Source: Forficula auricularia
Lineage: Eukaryota; Arthropoda; Insecta; Dermaptera; Forficulidae
Assembly: GCA_024734495.1 (NCBI GenBank)
Contig: JALMQS010000898.1
Span: 98,261-162,260, forward strand
Direction: 5' to 3'
Length of the DNA: 64,000 nucleotides
Both the position numbers and the translations under genes were made by a program. Below the pieces are notes generated by a model. That model did no database searches, was not told where the DNA came from, and was given only the letters and a program-made list of their open reading frames with translations. Below, in pieces: positions 55,930 through 64,000 of the stretch (within the stretch, counting starts at the first letter, position 1; each line of letters begins with the position of its first letter).

Positions 55930-58140
55930 GTAGATATAAAGCTCTTTGAAGCTTGCGGATGGATGGATTAATCGATCGCGCAGCTATCAACTTTCCTAGA
56001 TTTTACTCCTATAGATTTTTGAAGCGAATTCTAAAGTCAAAGTAAACACAAGAGACGAATTATGAATAGTTCTCTCTTTATAAAAGAACACCAAGACGGC
56101 CTCATGACTTCAGGAGAGGTATACACGAACCTACTATTGCAAAGAGAGTTAAAAAGCGTATTGAAATATGTATATTATAGTGGGATTTTCAAAAAATTAT
56201 CTTGAACTTTTATAAATTATTCGTGTGTCTTTATATAAGTAGAATCAATAAATACAATCAATACCTCTTTCGTTAATTCCTTTCACGCATAAGATTAAAA
56301 TAAAACATTTTCACATTCAGTGAATATTGTACACATTATTTTGTATATGAATTTTTTTAATCAGCAAAAAATGGCCATAAACATTGAAACTGAAACCGAG
56401 ACAAAATATTACAAGTGTAATTACTTAATAAAATACATTTTAAAATATGATTCTTTTGGGTTTGAGGTGATTTATTTCGAAATTGCCCACATAATATTTT
56501 TCGCATTTGGGCTCAATTCTACAGGGGACGACAGCCCTTCTGACATAATATGATCAAACATATCTATAACAGCATAGATCAAGCAGATAATATCCTCTTT
56601 GGTTTTTTCTTATGAATGATATAATACCTCTATTTGTTTTTTATACGAATTACTAATTATAGACTTCTTACTGCCAGGAAGTTTGATTAATTAGTTTTAA
56701 CATTATGTAGAACTCAGAACATCATATTGAATTTGTAATGGTAAAGTATATTAACATTCGTTATCTGTACAATATAATATAACATTACTTTCATCAGTCC
56801 ACTGTGTGGTGATTAAACAAAATATGCGTTTAATATTAATTTTATTAATAATATTTACTGTCCAGAGAAAGTATAACCCACAAATTTTCAATAAACCTCC
56901 ATATTGTTCTGAGTGCTTCACTATCTCTAAGAGCTTATAAGTCACAAGACTATACCTAATTAACTTCAAATTGGGATTAATCAATTTCAAAATAATAATA
57001 AATAATTTCTAATGGAATTAATCAACTTTTCAAAATGATAATAATCACAATATCGACGTATAATAATTGCAGATGTAATGCTGTGGCTTGAGATATGTTT
57101 ACCAAAAGAGAAGTTTCAGCGTACTGGAGGAAGCCTATTATAAATATCATTTAAAATGTACAATCTGGCCGGTTTCAGCTGTAACTTCTCCTTTGATAAT
57201 AATAAATAAAAATTATTTGGATAATTTGGAATCAACTAATCTCATTTTGGAAGTGATGAAGACCATTTTGAAAAATATAATTCCCGATTTGAAATTAAAA
57301 AGTATTCGTGTTATATTATTATTGTGTATTTAACTTTAAAACACGTAAAAATGAAAAATTATTATTATTGCCCAAAATCGAAACTTTTGACTGTCATAAA
57401 TAAATAAATATCGCTAAAATTTAGCAGACAAGTTCGAATCAATAAACTTCACCTTTTTACCAAGTTTCTATCTTTTAACTTAAGGACTTCACAGGCGAAA
57501 AATTGCCAAATAACAATCAAAACTACTGTGTCTTGAAAAAGTTTTGCCTTTTTTTCTTTCTATTTAAATCATATCTTCAAACTGAAAAACCCTCCTTATG
57601 AATTCGGTTAAAATTGTATCTTCGAAATAGAACTGAAAAAAATATATAATCAAATATAAGAATATTTTCCAAGCTTTTTATCACTTATTGAAAATGTTTA
57701 TTTGTGTTAATGTTAAAATAATATAATAATAATATTTTAAGAATGTACTAGTAAAAAAATAAAATTTTACACAGCCATTTACTAAATCTAGCTATAACTA
57801 AAATAAATAAATAAATAAATAAAAATACCTATTTAATCTAAAATAAATTAAAATTACCATACCTTACATTATTATCAAGATGAAAAAAATATTCTCTCGT
57901 TTTCTGATCTATTTACTTGTTCATATAGATAGGATTCGAGTAAATATTTTTCTATTTACTCGCTGTTTTTGAAAATTAAATCTGGGTCACTAGTTCTAAA
58001 CCTAATGACAATCCCGTAAAAACGGGACGAATGGCAACCCTGACATATAATATAGAACATTCTAGTTTTAAGAAAAATAATTATATTAAAAGTAAAATCT
58101 TATCTAAAATAAAATTTTAATTTAATAGTAGAAACATTTT
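55930..58140. other. AT-rich interval with a possible hAT end
   Basis: The minus strand carries CAGGGTTGCCATTCGTCCCG, then TTTTTACGGGAT, starting at 58042, a form typical of hAT termini; its partner was not found. Frames at 56320 and 57088 show no domain that I recognise. Confidence 0.4.
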
Positions 58141-58364
58141 ATTTAATTAGATGTAACAAATCAGAGGAAAAAGGAACAATTAAACACCGTGTGGGGCCTC
58201 AAAAATAAAGCATACTTTTAATTTTTTCGCGTTCTGTAATTCTGTTTTCTCAATACATGTGTAGTTGAAGTTCTACCGCATAATTTAAATTTGATTGCGC
58301 ACTGGTCAGTAAAATTTGCGCGAGTCAGATTTACACAATACTACCCGTCACCAATCCTGTTGAC

Positions 58365-58640
58365 ATGTATAAATTATTAATTAGGGGATTACAATCAACA
58401 TTCCCGAATGTAGAAACAATTTTAAAAATTTTTCTGACAATACCTATTTGCAACGCCAGTGGTGAACGTTCATTTTGGGGTTTGAAACGTGTCAAAAATT
58501 ATTTACGAAACTCACTAACACAGACACATTTAACTAATTTATCAATAATGTTTATAGAAAAGGATGTAGTTCAGACTTTAGAATATGACTATATTATTGA
58601 TAAATTCGCTAAACTTAAAGCAAGAAAAGTTCCACTTTAA
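58365..58640 (+). pseudogene. hAT transposase C-terminal dimerisation domain
   Basis: The 91-codon frame contains LTIPICNASGERSFWGLKRV, then KNYLRNSLTQTHLTNLSIM, then a C-terminal IIDKFAKLKARKVPL. The xSxERSFxxLKxxKxxLRxxxxxxxLxxLxxx pattern is the hATC dimerisation domain of ZMYM1/ZBED-like domesticated and active hAT transposases, normally the last part of a protein of 600 residues or more. The RNase H-like catalytic core is missing. The chosen ATG is simply the first in the open stretch. Downstream GGGGGCCTCAAAATG and CTTGATCCGCCACTG (to 58873) look like the hAT 3' end. A related C-terminus is at 29287-29532. Confidence 0.8.
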
Positions 58641-59097
58641 TTTAATTTTATATATAGTATGTAATGCAATAATAAATGTAATTTTGTTGTGCGATATTCA
58701 AACTATTTTTTTCCATGGTTATTGAATATGTTTTTATTTATTATTGTAATAAAAAATGCTCTTTTTTGAACATATGTACTTTCATTAAAACGTCACTATT
58801 TTACAATCAGTAATGTAGGGGGCCTCAAAATGTGATTGGGCTTGGGGCTTTCAAAATGCTTGATCCGCCACTGGTCCTTTTGAATCAGTCAAAGGTGTCT
58901 GTTTGAATCCATTACTACGCTAAACAATCAATGGTGTTGTATAAATAAATGTGTTATTATTGTTATATAATATATGAATTCTAAATTAGCAAGAAAAGAA
59001 TTGAATGACGAAGTGTTTTAAAAATTTGATCAAGGTATTTATATTATAGTATGTTTGGGTTGATTTTGATGATTGTGAATGATTAATTTGTATTTGT

Positions 59098-59165
59098 TTT
59101 TTGTATAGATCCTGATGAAGAGACAATACATTGTCGAAACGTTCCAATTGGTCGTATGTTTTAAC
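59098..59165 (+). ncRNA. Hammerhead-like motif, lineage 3
   Basis: CTGATGA (59112-59118), one A (plus G), stem II GACAAT/ATTGTC with a 2-base loop (or 5 bp with a 4-base loop), GAAAC (59136-59140), then AC...GT closing a loop that contains CCAATTGG, and C at 59153. The order and spacing match a hammerhead with a larger stem III region than lineage 1. Stem I is uncertain: one G-C pair, then ATA/TAT after an asymmetric bulge. Confidence 0.58.
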
Positions 59166-59520
59166 ACGGTGTTTAATTGTTCCTTTTTTCCTCTAATTTG
59201 TTACATCTAATACTGATAATGGAGCTGAATAATAATAATGATTTTATTTGATAATTTTCAATCATATACCTATTACTAAAATAAGTGCGAAAATCTATCG
59301 TAAGTGAGATAGATGAGACAAAAAAATGTATCTGGAAGAGAGATTCAAGCTTCTCATTGATGCAGATGTTATTGTTCATTCAGTGATGAGTGACGGGCTT
59401 CCATTTGGAACGAAGGGCTTACTACTTAGCTTGTTTAAATTGAGATTATTGACCGAAGGGCGTTTACTTTTAAAGAAATCCACTGAGGCATTATTTGATT
59501 GTTTTTTTTCTTGTGTCCAG

Positions 59521-59661
59521 GCAGAGAGAGACGAGCTGGTCGGCTCCAAGCAACAGCTGGAGCGACGTCTGGAAGCCAAGCACGTCGAACTCCATGATAA
59601 GGAAGAGGAACTCTTTCTACAACTCGAGTTAGTCGTCAGACTTGATGATGACCGGGACAAG
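59521..59661 (+). CDS. internal coiled-coil exon of an unidentified host gene
   Basis: A 141-bp segment is bounded by a pyrimidine-rich TTTTTTTCTTGTGTCCAG acceptor and an AAG/GTACGTACC donor, both strong consensus sites. It is exactly 47 codons in phase 0 at both edges, so it could be skipped without a frameshift. Its base composition (CTGGTCGGCTCCAAGCAACA) is unlike the surrounding DNA. The product begins AERDELVGSKQQLERRLEAK and continues with E/K-rich heptads (leucines near positions 6, 13, 17, 24, 31, 35, 41) ending LDDDRDK. This is a typical long coiled coil, as in cytoskeletal, golgin or centrosomal proteins; I cannot name the gene. Neighbouring exons are not recognisable in the window, implying introns of several kb or more. 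The open frame beginning at 59326 merely reads through the upstream intron. Confidence 0.72.
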
Positions 59662-59739
59662 GTACGTACCATATTTGGACCGAAACAAAGACACCTCCCG
59701 AGATTTCCTTTTTTTCATACTGCTTATAAATCTTAACTC

Positions 59740-60130
59740 TTCGATTATGTAAATAAAAGAAATAGCAGAATCTTATCTGATATTTGTGTGTATGCAGAAT
59801 CCATTTTATATAACTTTTGAATTCATTTAATATCCACCTCATTAAAAAAATTTTTTAATTAATTAATTACCATTCTAATATTTTTAATGACTTCGGCGTA
59901 TTTAAACTATTAAAAATGAACAAATTGCTTATTATTTTTGAAAAAATAAAATAATAATGTTTGCGTTGGATGGATTATTATTCTATTTAAAAAGATCATT
60001 TTGTAAGAGTGGTATCCAATTATAAGTTGGTCAACTTGTCTTGTCTAGGTCGCTAATGTTCTAAATCAGCATTGGAGAAAGAACACATGACAATTCGACT
60101 TCCGCATGCCCTCTTGAGTGTATTATTACC
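59740..60130 (+). other. probable intron, no further feature
   Basis: This is the sequence after the donor site at 59662. It is AT-rich and shows no second exon. Confidence 0.4.
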
Positions 60131-60144
60131 TATAGATCTAAAAT

Positions 60145-60304
60145 CGAGGGGTGAACCGCGACCTAAAATCCTGTACACCTACTTCCACTTCCACTTTAAT
60201 TTCCAAGTAGAAGACAATAGATGACAATAGATTATCTAATAAATTCCAAAGTAATTCCAAATAATTGCAAATATGGTGTACACCTGATCGCGGTTCACCC
60301 CTCA
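60145..60304 (+). mobile_element. hAT MITE, CGAGGGGTGAACCGCGA family, copy 3
   Basis: Starts CGAGGGGTGAACCGCGACCT and ends CGCGGTTCACCCCTCA (last base changed). The exact 8-mer TCTAAAAT flanks it (60137-60144, 60305-60312). The interior is very close to that of copy 1 at 16 kb. Confidence 0.92.
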
Positions 60305-60382
60305 TCTAAAATCGTTTAAACATAGGAAACAATTAAATAAAAAACTAGCAGAAAATGGAAGCATTAACATCATTATTATTAA

Positions 60383-60596
60383 ATTGAAAGTTTATTTTTG
60401 CCGAGAGTAGTAGAATTTTTATAAATTGAAGGAGACAATAAAAGAGTGTGTCTTCTGTTGGATTCATACATTAATTCCTATGAATCAATTGTAATAGACT
60501 ACTGAAAAGGGCAAAGCCCTCGAAACTATAGTCTCTTTATAAATAAATTAAAAATTTATTTTTCCAGAAGAAGACATTGTCTCCTTCAAATCATTA
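60383..60596 (+). mobile_element. Hammerhead fold-back element, copy 7
   Basis: Reversed tail (AATTGAAAGTTTATTTTTGC, AGTAGTAGAATTTTTATAAA), a shortened left arm (GGAGACAATAAAAGAGTGTG to TTCTGTTGGA), then the plus module with motif and right arm to CATTGTCTCCTTCAA. The left arm lost its ribozyme. The plus motif (60490-60545) has CTACTGA where CTGATGA is expected, with good GGGC/GCCC, GAAAC and ACTATAGTC, so it should be inactive. Confidence 0.72.
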
Positions 60597-60734
60597 TTAT
60601 TAATGATAATTAATAATCTGTCATACTTAGTATGAAGAAAAAATAATAAAGAAAAAAAGGAAAATAAAATTGAAGGTAAAGTGAAATCTTTTGTCAAGAT
60701 GTCCTCAAATTTTTAGGATATGACAATTTTTTGT

Positions 60735-61400
60735 TATTGAACGGTTCGAACTAGAAAATTGAAACTTAACTTGGTGGGGTGCATTTTATTAAAACAAACT
60801 TAAATAAAGTCTAGCTCATTAGTTACAAACTTTTCATATAACAATTATTTTTTCTTTCTGATTTTCATCATTTTTGCACCGGAAGCTCTTAGTTAGAAAG
60901 TTAATAATCTAAACGGTTCTTCATTTTGGAAATTCGAACATTTTGGCACCACAACCAATTCTCTTCCACTTTTGTTCTTGAGTTTTAAAATTAATATTTA
61001 TCATATTCTAAAAATTTTTTTGTTAAATGCTTATGGTAAAATCCAACATTTGCCATAGGTAAGGTTTATAAAAATGCTTGTAAATGGTTCCATTTCTAAA
61101 ATCAATATTCATAGTTAAAGTCAGTAAAATGTAACATGGAATTTTTTAAAGCCTAACACCCTTTGCTGTCAAATCATATTCAAGGCATACATTCGCATTT
61201 GCCAACTCCTTGATCGTTGATCCTTATAAATGACATTTCTAGATCCTTCCATGGAAATATAAAAATTTTATCACCAGACTGAACTTTCTACGATTTTTCG
61301 TACTTCTGCGGATCTGTATCCAGACACAGATAACACAAAGAGATAGACAAACAGAAAATATTGCTTATCCCCATGTTTAAGACATTTCTAAATAGAATAG
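60735..61400 (+). repeat. dispersed repeat R1, longest region
   Basis: It contains the complete series: GAACTAGAAAATTGAAACTT, CTAGCTCATTAGTTACAAAC, CTGATTTTCATCATTTTTGC, TAATCTAAACGGTTCTTCAT, GGAAATTCGAACATTTTGGC, and a second round ending ACAGAAAATATTGCTTATCC. There is no reading frame of note. Confidence 0.5.
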
Positions 61401-61506
61401 GAAAAAAATAAAATATTAGGAATTTTCGAGTGAATCCAATAAGTCTGCCCATAGACGTCTACAGGGGGAGGCAGGATGCCGCACCCCAGGGATCGAATAA
61501 AAAAAT

Positions 61507-61776
61507 AAGCTGACGTGTTCTGATGTGGCCATCCACTTGACTTTACCATACAACCTGGCACTTATAATTATTTATAATCATCTAGGGGGGGGGGGTTAGT
61601 TTTTGCATTTTTAGTCTTCTGGGGTCCCACTAATTATGTATACAAAATTTGGTTGAGTTTGGTAAATGTCCAAGATTTTCATTTTTTGAGTTATTTCGAA
61701 AAAAAGAAGGAAAAAAACCACTTTTTTCATGCACGATTACAATACTTGACCATACCCTGTATGGTAAAGTAATTAT
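61507..61776 (-). repeat. shortened reverse copy of the TTTACCATAC segment and its hAT flank
   Basis: The reverse complement of the 49258-50090 region with one 123-bp-type unit: CGTGTTCTGATGTGGCCATC, TTTACCATACAACCTGG, a G tract (61587-61597), GTATACAAAATTTGGTTGAG, CATACCCTGTATGGTAAAG. It includes sequence lying outside the inverted ends at 50 kb, so it derives from the hAT element rather than from the inner segment alone. Confidence 0.65.
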
Positions 61777-61779
61777 GTA

Positions 61780-62140
61780 ACAGCCCTGATTTCCGGCTCG
61801 GGCTCAGTGAACTATTTTTAATATACCGCATGTTTTTGTATTTAAGCACTACTGTATTAGTGTATTCTACTTGTGAAAAATAACCCAAAAAATTAAAAAT
61901 TTTAATTTTAAAAATATAATTATTTACCCCCCCCCCCCCCAATTTTTTTGCAGCCGCCCCTGAGTCAGCCTATATTGAGTAAAATTGCTTTAAGAGACCC
62001 CTAAGTTGCGGGTTTTTTCAAAATTTTCCCACTAAATTTAAAAAAAATGATTAATATAAAAGAAAAGAAAAAAGAACATTATTGTAAATATGGACATGTA
62101 AAGGGATTATTTATTGATATTTTTTCAAAAAAATAAGACC
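61780..62140. other. no recognised feature
   Basis: AT-rich DNA with a C tract (61927-61940). Confidence 0.45.
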
Positions 62141-62159
62141 CCTAGGAGCACTCAATGAA

Positions 62160-62222
62160 TGAGGACTGCTGCTCAGTTGGCTAGAACATCAATGAAGACT
62201 GGTTGGTATCCTCAATTAATTC
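62160..62222 (+). repeat. worn tRNA-derived SINE
   Basis: TGCTCAGTTGGCTAGAACAT closely resembles a tRNA A-box and D-arm. GGTTGGTATCCTCAA about 30 bases later may be a damaged B-box. A further A-box-like stretch, GAGGTAGTTCAGTGGATTAC, occurs on the minus strand around 62430-62455. Confidence 0.45.
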
Positions 62223-62229
62223 TGATGTC

Positions 62230-63200
62230 AATTAAAATATTTACTTTATTTCTAAACATTGTTTGAAAACGAGTCGCTTGGTACGTGATTCCATTTCATG
62301 GCTTATGACAAAAAATTATTTTTCTAACTTGTATGTTAGAATAAATAAAGACTATGAAGTAATATTACCAATAAGTACCGTATAATATTATTATTATCGT
62401 GTCCGGGAAATTTTACTTATGAGTTCAGTGTAATCCACTGAACTACCTCGTTAATCACAAATTTGTTTAAAACTTTGATCAGGCTGTTTGGGTATTTGAG
62501 AAGGTGGTCAGTTGATTGCTTCACCCTGCAGCCGAAGCGATCCTCACTTATATAATGCTGTTTAAAAAGATTTTATTTTAAATTTCCAACTTTTGTCCTT
62601 AATCGGTTGAATATTCTCCATATACTACTGTTCCTTGGTAGCTGGTAGGAATTTCTCATCTGAATCTAAAGAAATAATATTTAGGAGCTTCACACTACTT
62701 TCACTCAGTGTTCTTAATAGTGTAACACAAGTCTGTATAAAACTTTTAGGGTTTTATATGGTTACAGTATCTCTAAAGCTAACAGAAAGTTTCTTGAAAC
62801 CAGTTAAAAAATGTAAGTTTTCCACCAAGCAAGGTTTTCTCCCAAACGCATTCGAAGGGACAATTTATTTAATTCCATTGACCTCGCATCACATTGATAC
62901 TTTATCTATATAATTTTCTTTAATAGGTAGGTATATCGAAAGTGTGCGTTTTATATGTTGTAACTTTGATGTCATTTTCATAATTGGTGCAAATGTGGGT
63001 ACGATAAATCAAAAGCGAAAAGTGAAATTGGTTAAATATGGCATAATAATATTTTCACTTCTTGAGGTTCTTTATATTTTACAATTTTTTTTTTTATAAA
63101 TTTATCGTATATAAATGACCTTCAGAACTTGATTCAGTTTTGCCATTGTAATTATCTGCTGATTATGTAGAAATTCGGTGAAGAAGCCAGATAATAGGTT
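62230..63200. other. interval without a supported gene
   Basis: The 92-codon plus frame at 62635-62913 has no recognised domain and no exon-like composition. A poly-T tract near 63087 is the only simple repeat. Confidence 0.4.
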
Positions 63201-63208
63201 AAATCAGA

Positions 63209-63330
63209 TGTTCCCAAACTGTGCGCCGCAGCCTTTTCACAGGTGCGCCACAAAGCTTCATAATCAGGGCCGCCCAGAGGGGGACCAAGGGAGTCAAATG
63301 CCCCAGGGCACGGACTCTTAGGGTGGGGGG
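63209..63330 (-). repeat. two adjacent hAT-like termini
   Basis: CAGATGTTCCCAAACTGTGC to CACAAAGCTTCATAA is a truncated relative of the right end of the 21201-21716 MITE (reverse orientation). It is followed directly by CAGGGCCGCCCAGAGGGGGA, another hAT-style end, with no partner visible. Confidence 0.5.
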
Positions 63331-63507
63331 AGGTTGATTTTTTTCTTACACTACAGTAAATTATTGGTTATCTGCGAGGCCCATAGGAAAAACAAGAAAA
63401 AACTAATTATATAGACTATTGATTGACCTATCTACAAATAAAAATATTTTTATTCAAATAAGTTTCGTCCTGGATATGAACAGTTTTTAAATTTCAATTA
63501 TATTAAT

Positions 63508-63540
63508 TTGAAAGTTTTTTTGCCGAGAGTAGCAGAATTA
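63508..63540 (+). repeat. hammerhead-family tail fragment
   Basis: TTTGAAAGTTTTTTTGCCGA followed by GAGTAGCAGAATT is the reversed tail block seen at 60388-60420. No arm or ribozyme follows. Confidence 0.6.
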
Positions 63541-63547
63541 TATATAT

Positions 63548-63757
63548 AATAGCCTAGATTAATTTGCAGCAACGCCAACGTAATGCTGCCGACAGGGAGC
63601 GCTGATGCCGTCGGTATATTTGCCGCAAATTTGAAATATAATTGTAATTTGAACTCGAATTTTGAAATGAAAGACTCCAATTGATTTTAAATTAAGAAAC
63701 ATTAAATATATTGATAATTATTCCTGCCCCCCCCCCATCACCACTCAAAAATTAAAT
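63548..63757 (+). repeat. dispersed repeat R2, copy without SINE
   Basis: It matches 43312-43745 at both sides. In place of the SINE it has a GC-richer stretch with CCGAC...GTCGG pairing (63588-63616). A C tract lies near 63727-63736. Confidence 0.6.
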
Positions 63758-63905
63758 ATTCAATTCGCTTTTCTTTGCGCACAGAAGAAGAAATTAATCA
63801 CATCTTATTTGATTTATATTTTATATATTATTTGTTTATTTTTTAATAATTTGCCACTTTTTTATAATTTTTTAAAAATCTAAATTTTGTTATTCTTATT
63901 TTTTG

Positions 63906-64000
63906 ATTTTTACAAAATTGAACGACTTAAGACACGCATGCTCATATGAGTTTCTTATGGCAATACTGGATGGAGCAGCCTGTCATACAAACAACACCTG
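63906..64000 (+). other. open frame cut by the window edge
   Basis: An open plus-strand frame, read as LNDLRHACSYEFLMAILDGA then ACHTNNT, runs off the end. The ILDGAACH pattern loosely recalls the second acidic block of DDE transposases. It is too short to decide. Confidence 0.22.

Larger units (their letters stand above)
58143..59213. mobile_element. inverted-repeat pair bracketing a hAT remnant
   Basis: 58143-58187 (AGATGTAACAAATCAGAGGA to AATTAAACACC) is the near-exact reverse complement of 59166-59211. Just inside the right arm is a hammerhead-like motif (59100-59165). Between the arms lies the hAT fragment. The layout resembles the other hammerhead fold-backs, here with about 1 kb of foreign DNA between the arms. 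Confidence 0.6.

Noticed and set aside
59376..59672. 98-codon serine-rich minus-strand frame
   Set aside because: Antisense shadow of the coiled-coil exon.
59326..59736. 136-codon plus frame as a whole gene
   Set aside because: Only 59521-59661 has coding composition, and it is bounded by consensus splice sites; the rest is intron read-through.
62635..62913. 92-codon plus frame as an exon
   Set aside because: No domain, no coding-like composition and no convincing splice sites at its edges.

Overview
This is a strongly AT-rich stretch of a eukaryotic, most likely arthropod, nuclear genome. The reasons are long gene-free intervals, a single convincing short spliced exon, poly-A-tailed 5'-truncated LINEs, hAT and Tc1/mariner MITEs (one keeps the start of a DUF4817-type transposase reading frame), Helitrons with CTAGT ends, and tRNA-derived SINEs. 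I cannot place it more precisely. There are no bacterial-style operons, rRNA genes or CRISPR arrays.

Layout. About 1-8.6 kb: mostly anonymous AT-rich DNA with a TA-flanked mariner MITE (1511-1953), a tRNA-like SINE and old dispersed repeats. 8.6-19 kb: the first hammerhead-ribozyme fold-back element (8638-8878), a TAGAGTGG-ended fold-back element, a second hammerhead lineage as a palindrome (11721-11940), a relative of the TAGAGTGG element, an inverted repeat with a hAT MITE inside it, and another hammerhead palindrome split by a Helitron. 19-36 kb: sparse, with LINE 3' ends, hAT pieces, a tiny Helitron, a degenerate double hammerhead element and a 976-bp TA-flanked element. 36-41 kb: Helitrons, an ACCGACTTC element with a 155-bp inverted repeat, and a 5'-truncated LINE. 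41-47.5 kb: three loci with hammerhead cores and two SINE-containing palindromes. 47.5-51.5 kb: a nested stack in which a 2.25-kb hAT element sits inside a minus-strand LINE. 52-55 kb: a 1,085-bp Helitron inside a second ACCGACTTC element, then a MITE with an expanded 20-bp repeat and another LINE end. 57-64 kb: hAT remnants, a third hammerhead-like motif, one coiled-coil exon (59521-59661) of an unidentified host gene, and more repeats.

How it fits together. The only probable host coding sequence is the 47-codon exon. Nearly everything else recognisable is mobile DNA. The most interesting layer is a set of fold-back elements carrying hammerhead self-cleaving ribozyme cores (CTGATGA, stem II, GAAAC, short palindromic stem III, GTC), which fits Penelope-like retroelements, known to carry such ribozymes. 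One near-perfect 160-bp palindrome is centred exactly on the ribozyme's stem III dyad. Its only mismatch lies at the two bases flanking stem III, which suggests snap-back priming as the origin of the fold-backs. Two copies of the ACCGACTTC element, one empty and one filled, fix a Helitron insertion site and both Helitron termini.
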